64,000 bases of DNA from JAMXLO01 sp963791495. GTDB lineage: Bacteria > Pseudomonadota > Alphaproteobacteria > Acetobacterales > Acetobacteraceae. A program made the translations under genes and the position numbers. The stretch covers positions 186,001 through 250,000 of the forward strand of contig CAWBST010000020.1 of assembly GCA_963791495.1 (NCBI GenBank), written 5' to 3'. The stretch's first letter is position 1, and every line of letters begins with the position of its first letter. Below the pieces are notes generated by a model that saw only the letters and a list, made by a program, of their open reading frames with translations, was not told the origin of the DNA and did not search any database. This document shows, piece after piece, positions 62,414 to 64,000 of the stretch.

Positions 62414-63609
62414 CGACACGCATCGATGGTGAGCGGCTGTTGGGCGATCTGTATGCGCTGCGCAAGATCGGTGAATACAAGACCGGCGTGCATCGACCGA
62501 CCTATTCGCCGGAAGACGTGCAGTCGCGACATTGGCTCGCCGCGCGGATAACCGAGGCCGGGCTCGCGCCGGAGATCGACGGTATTGGTAACGTCATCGG
62601 CCGTTCGCGCGGCGGCGGTGCGAAGCTGCTGCTCGGCAGCCACGTCGAGACACAGCCGCACGCCGGCTGGCTGGATGGTGCACTCGGCGTGATCTACGGC
62701 CTGGAAGTTGCGCGCACGCTGGGCAGCGGCATCGACGTCGCAGCATGGGCGGACGAGGAGGGGCATTTCGGCTCGTTCATCGGCAGCCGTTCGTTCTGTG
62801 GGCTGCTATCGGAGGCCGAGATCGATAAGTGCCATAATCGCGGCGGCACGACGCTGCGCAATGCGCTGACGCAGGCTGGGTTCGCGGGGCGACCGCGCGC
62901 CGCGGTCGATCCGGCGCGTTACCGAGGCTACCTTGAGGCGCATATCGAGCAGGGCGCCGAACTTGAGGATACCGGCAAGCGCATCGGCATCGTCACCGCC
63001 ATCGTCGGCAGCCATCGGTTCCGCATCGTGTTCGAGGGCGTGCAGAACCATGCGGGGACCACGCGCATGGCGATCCGCAAGGATGCGGGCGTTGCGCTGG
63101 TCAAGCTTGCGTCCGCCATCGGCGAGCGATTTCCCAAGGTGGCGGGGCCGCGGACGGTGTGGACGACCGGGCGGATCACGTTGGATCCCGGCGCGCCAAG
63201 CATCGTCCCAGGCCGGGCCGAGATGCTCTTCCAGTTCCGCGACACCGATCCAGCGCTCCTGGCGAAGCTGGAGAGCGAACTGGAGGCGTTGGTGGCCGAA
63301 GCGACGCGTGGGCCATGCACGGTGACGATCGCTGAACGTGGCCGATCGGTTCCCCAAGTGATGGACGCAGGATTTCAGGACGCGCTGGAGCGGGCCGCTG
63401 AGCGTCACGCGCCTAGTCTGCATGTTCGCATGCCGAGTGGAGCGGGACATGATGCACAGGTCCTGGCGGAACGCATGAAGTCGGCGATGCTGTTCGTGCC
63501 CTCGATCGACGGCATCAGCCACCACTATGCGGAGAACACCAAGGACGAGGATATCGTACTTGGTTGTCAGGTATTGTGCGACGCGGCGAGGGAGATATTG
63601 GCGGGTTAG
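62410..63609 (+). CDS. Zn-dependent hydrolase (allantoate amidohydrolase/N-carbamoyl-L-amino-acid hydrolase family)
   Basis: 399 residues from ATG 62410, coupled to the SBP gene by ATGA. M20-type di-metal fold: GSHVETQPHAGWLDGALGVIYGLE supplies His/Asp ligands (the Asp in DGALG), AWADEEGHFGSFIGSR the Glu-Glu pair, EAHIEQGAELED the further His, and the late SGAGHDAQ the last ligand region. The dimerisation domain has the substrate motif FEGVQNHAGTTRM. Expected chemistry is hydrolysis of an N-carbamoyl or ureido group to release ammonia/CO2; the exact substrate is open. Confidence 0.92.
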   Translation: MTTRIDGERLLGDLYALRKIGEYKTGVHRPTYSPEDVQSRHWLAARITEAGLAPEIDGIGNVIGRSRGGGAKLLLGSHVETQPHAGWLDGALGVIYGLEVARTLGSGIDVAAWADEEGHFGSFIGSRSFCGLLSEAEIDKCHNRGGTTLRNALTQAGFAGRPRAAVDPARYRGYLEAHIEQGAELEDTGKRIGIVTAIVGSHRFRIVFEGVQNHAGTTRMAIRKDAGVALVKLASAIGERFPKVAGPRTVWTTGRITLDPGAPSIVPGRAEMLFQFRDTDPALLAKLESELEALVAEATRGPCTVTIAERGRSVPQVMDAGFQDALERAAERHAPSLHVRMPSGAGHDAQVLAERMKSAMLFVPSIDGISHHYAENTKDEDIVLGCQVLCDAAREILAG

Positions 63610-63635
63610 AGCCGTACCGGCGGCACCCGCACGTG

Positions 63636-64000
63636 TCATGTGCTTCTACGACGCAGTGCGTCCAGCCGATAGGCCTGCTCATGGTGGTGCGCCTCCATCG
63701 ATAGAAAGTGCATCACGTGGCTGATGAAGATGTCCGCTGCCTCGTCGCCCGTGCAGGGATCGCCCGAATGGCCGCGCCAGTTCACCAGAAGCACGATGCC
63801 ATCCGGCACGAGTGTGTCGGCGACACGATCCGCCACACTGGTGACGTCTTCCGGAGACAGGAAGTAAAGCACCTCGGACAGAACGATCAGATCGAACGTC
63901 GCGGTCGGCCATTGCCTAGGGATCTGCATCTGCGCGAAGCGAACCCACGGCTGATCGGCGCACACGCTGCGCGCTGCCCTCAACGGTGACTTGATGATGT
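63636..64000 (-). CDS. SAM-dependent methyltransferase, NodS-like (partial, runs off the window)
   Basis: The C-terminal portion only; the frame is open to base 64000 (…IIKSPLRAARSVCADQPWVRF). FDLIVLSEVLYFLSPEDV, the class I motif-IV/post-IV region, ADTLVPDGIVLLVNWRGH, and the short tail EQAYRLDALRRR resemble NodS-like N-methyltransferases. The SAM-binding Gly-rich motif lies outside the window. It is convergent with the Zn-hydrolase gene. Confidence 0.75.
   Translation of the reverse strand, partial: IIKSPLRAARSVCADQPWVRFAQMQIPRQWPTATFDLIVLSEVLYFLSPEDVTSVADRVADTLVPDGIVLLVNWRGHSGDPCTGDEAADIFISHVMHFLSMEAHHHEQAYRLDALRRRST

Overview
The window is GC-rich, densely packed bacterial chromosome. 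It looks alphaproteobacterial, most likely Acetobacteraceae/Rhodospirillales. That placement is inference. It rests on an NDUFS4-type complex I accessory subunit gene beside a tRNA-Pro, a pstSCAB-phoU-phoB cluster, class II DAHP synthase, CoxG/D/E-XdhC maturation genes, many Tat-exported solute-binding proteins, and small dispersed GC-rich palindromic repeats between genes. I see no integrase, transposase, phage gene, rRNA or CRISPR array.

Layout. 1-9.7 kb is a rough stretch of accessory metabolism: an interrupted Tat-exported amidohydrolase, an SDR, a remnant ORF, a glutaredoxin-DinB fusion with an in-frame UGA exactly at its first redox Cys, a frameshifted LLM flavin monooxygenase, a frameshifted MFS transporter coupled to an allantoinase-like (PuuE) deacetylase, and a frameshifted ELM1-family gene overlapping a large gene of unknown function. 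9.7-10.3 kb is a hicAB toxin-antitoxin pair with a strong promoter almost touching the toxin start codon. 10.5-16.2 kb is a complete peptide/opine-type ABC importer (SBP, two permeases, two ATPases). 16.2-19.3 kb has a lipoprotein, class II DAHP synthase and a nicotinate phosphoribosyltransferase-like gene. 19.4-22.5 kb is a sugar-type ABC importer with no ATPase gene. 22.5-28.1 kb carries PhzF, LLM, D-2-hydroxyacid dehydrogenase, RluA-type pseudouridine synthase, EamA transporter and NIPSNAP genes. 28.1-32.1 kb is a two-gene unit of a zinc-ribbon/adenylate cyclase/AAA/TPR protein and a putative HE-motif hydrolase. 32.3-40.3 kb holds a cupin, a tandem aspartyl protease, a CHAP protein, RidA, MFS, an amidase and several unknowns. 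40.3-45.8 kb is a tight operon of molybdenum-hydroxylase maturation genes (coxG, coxD, coxE, two XdhC halves, and a fused MoaB-like/MobA-like protein) with no hydroxylase structural genes in view. 45.8-54.6 kb carries an ion transporter, a secreted peptidase-like repeat protein, PrpB, a DUF192 protein, an esterase-like protein, tRNA-Pro, the NDUFS4 homologue, an MFS pump and HU. 54.7-60.8 kb is RraA and the Pho regulon operon pstS-pstC-pstA-pstB-phoU-phoB, read leftward behind a Pho box. 60.9-64 kb has an SBP overlapping a Zn-dependent amidohydrolase, and the end of a methyltransferase gene.

A recurring theme is import of small organic or nitrogenous compounds (three SBP systems, several MFS/EamA pumps) beside enzymes that open amides or ureides (PuuE-like, amidase, AllC/HyuC-like, amidohydrolase) and flavin monooxygenases.

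Quality caution. Seven genes are broken by single-base indels. Seven of the eight indels are insertions, and most look like duplication of a neighbouring base, which points to an insertion-prone sequencing or consensus error at least as much as to gene decay. I list these genes as interrupted and say where the frame changes.
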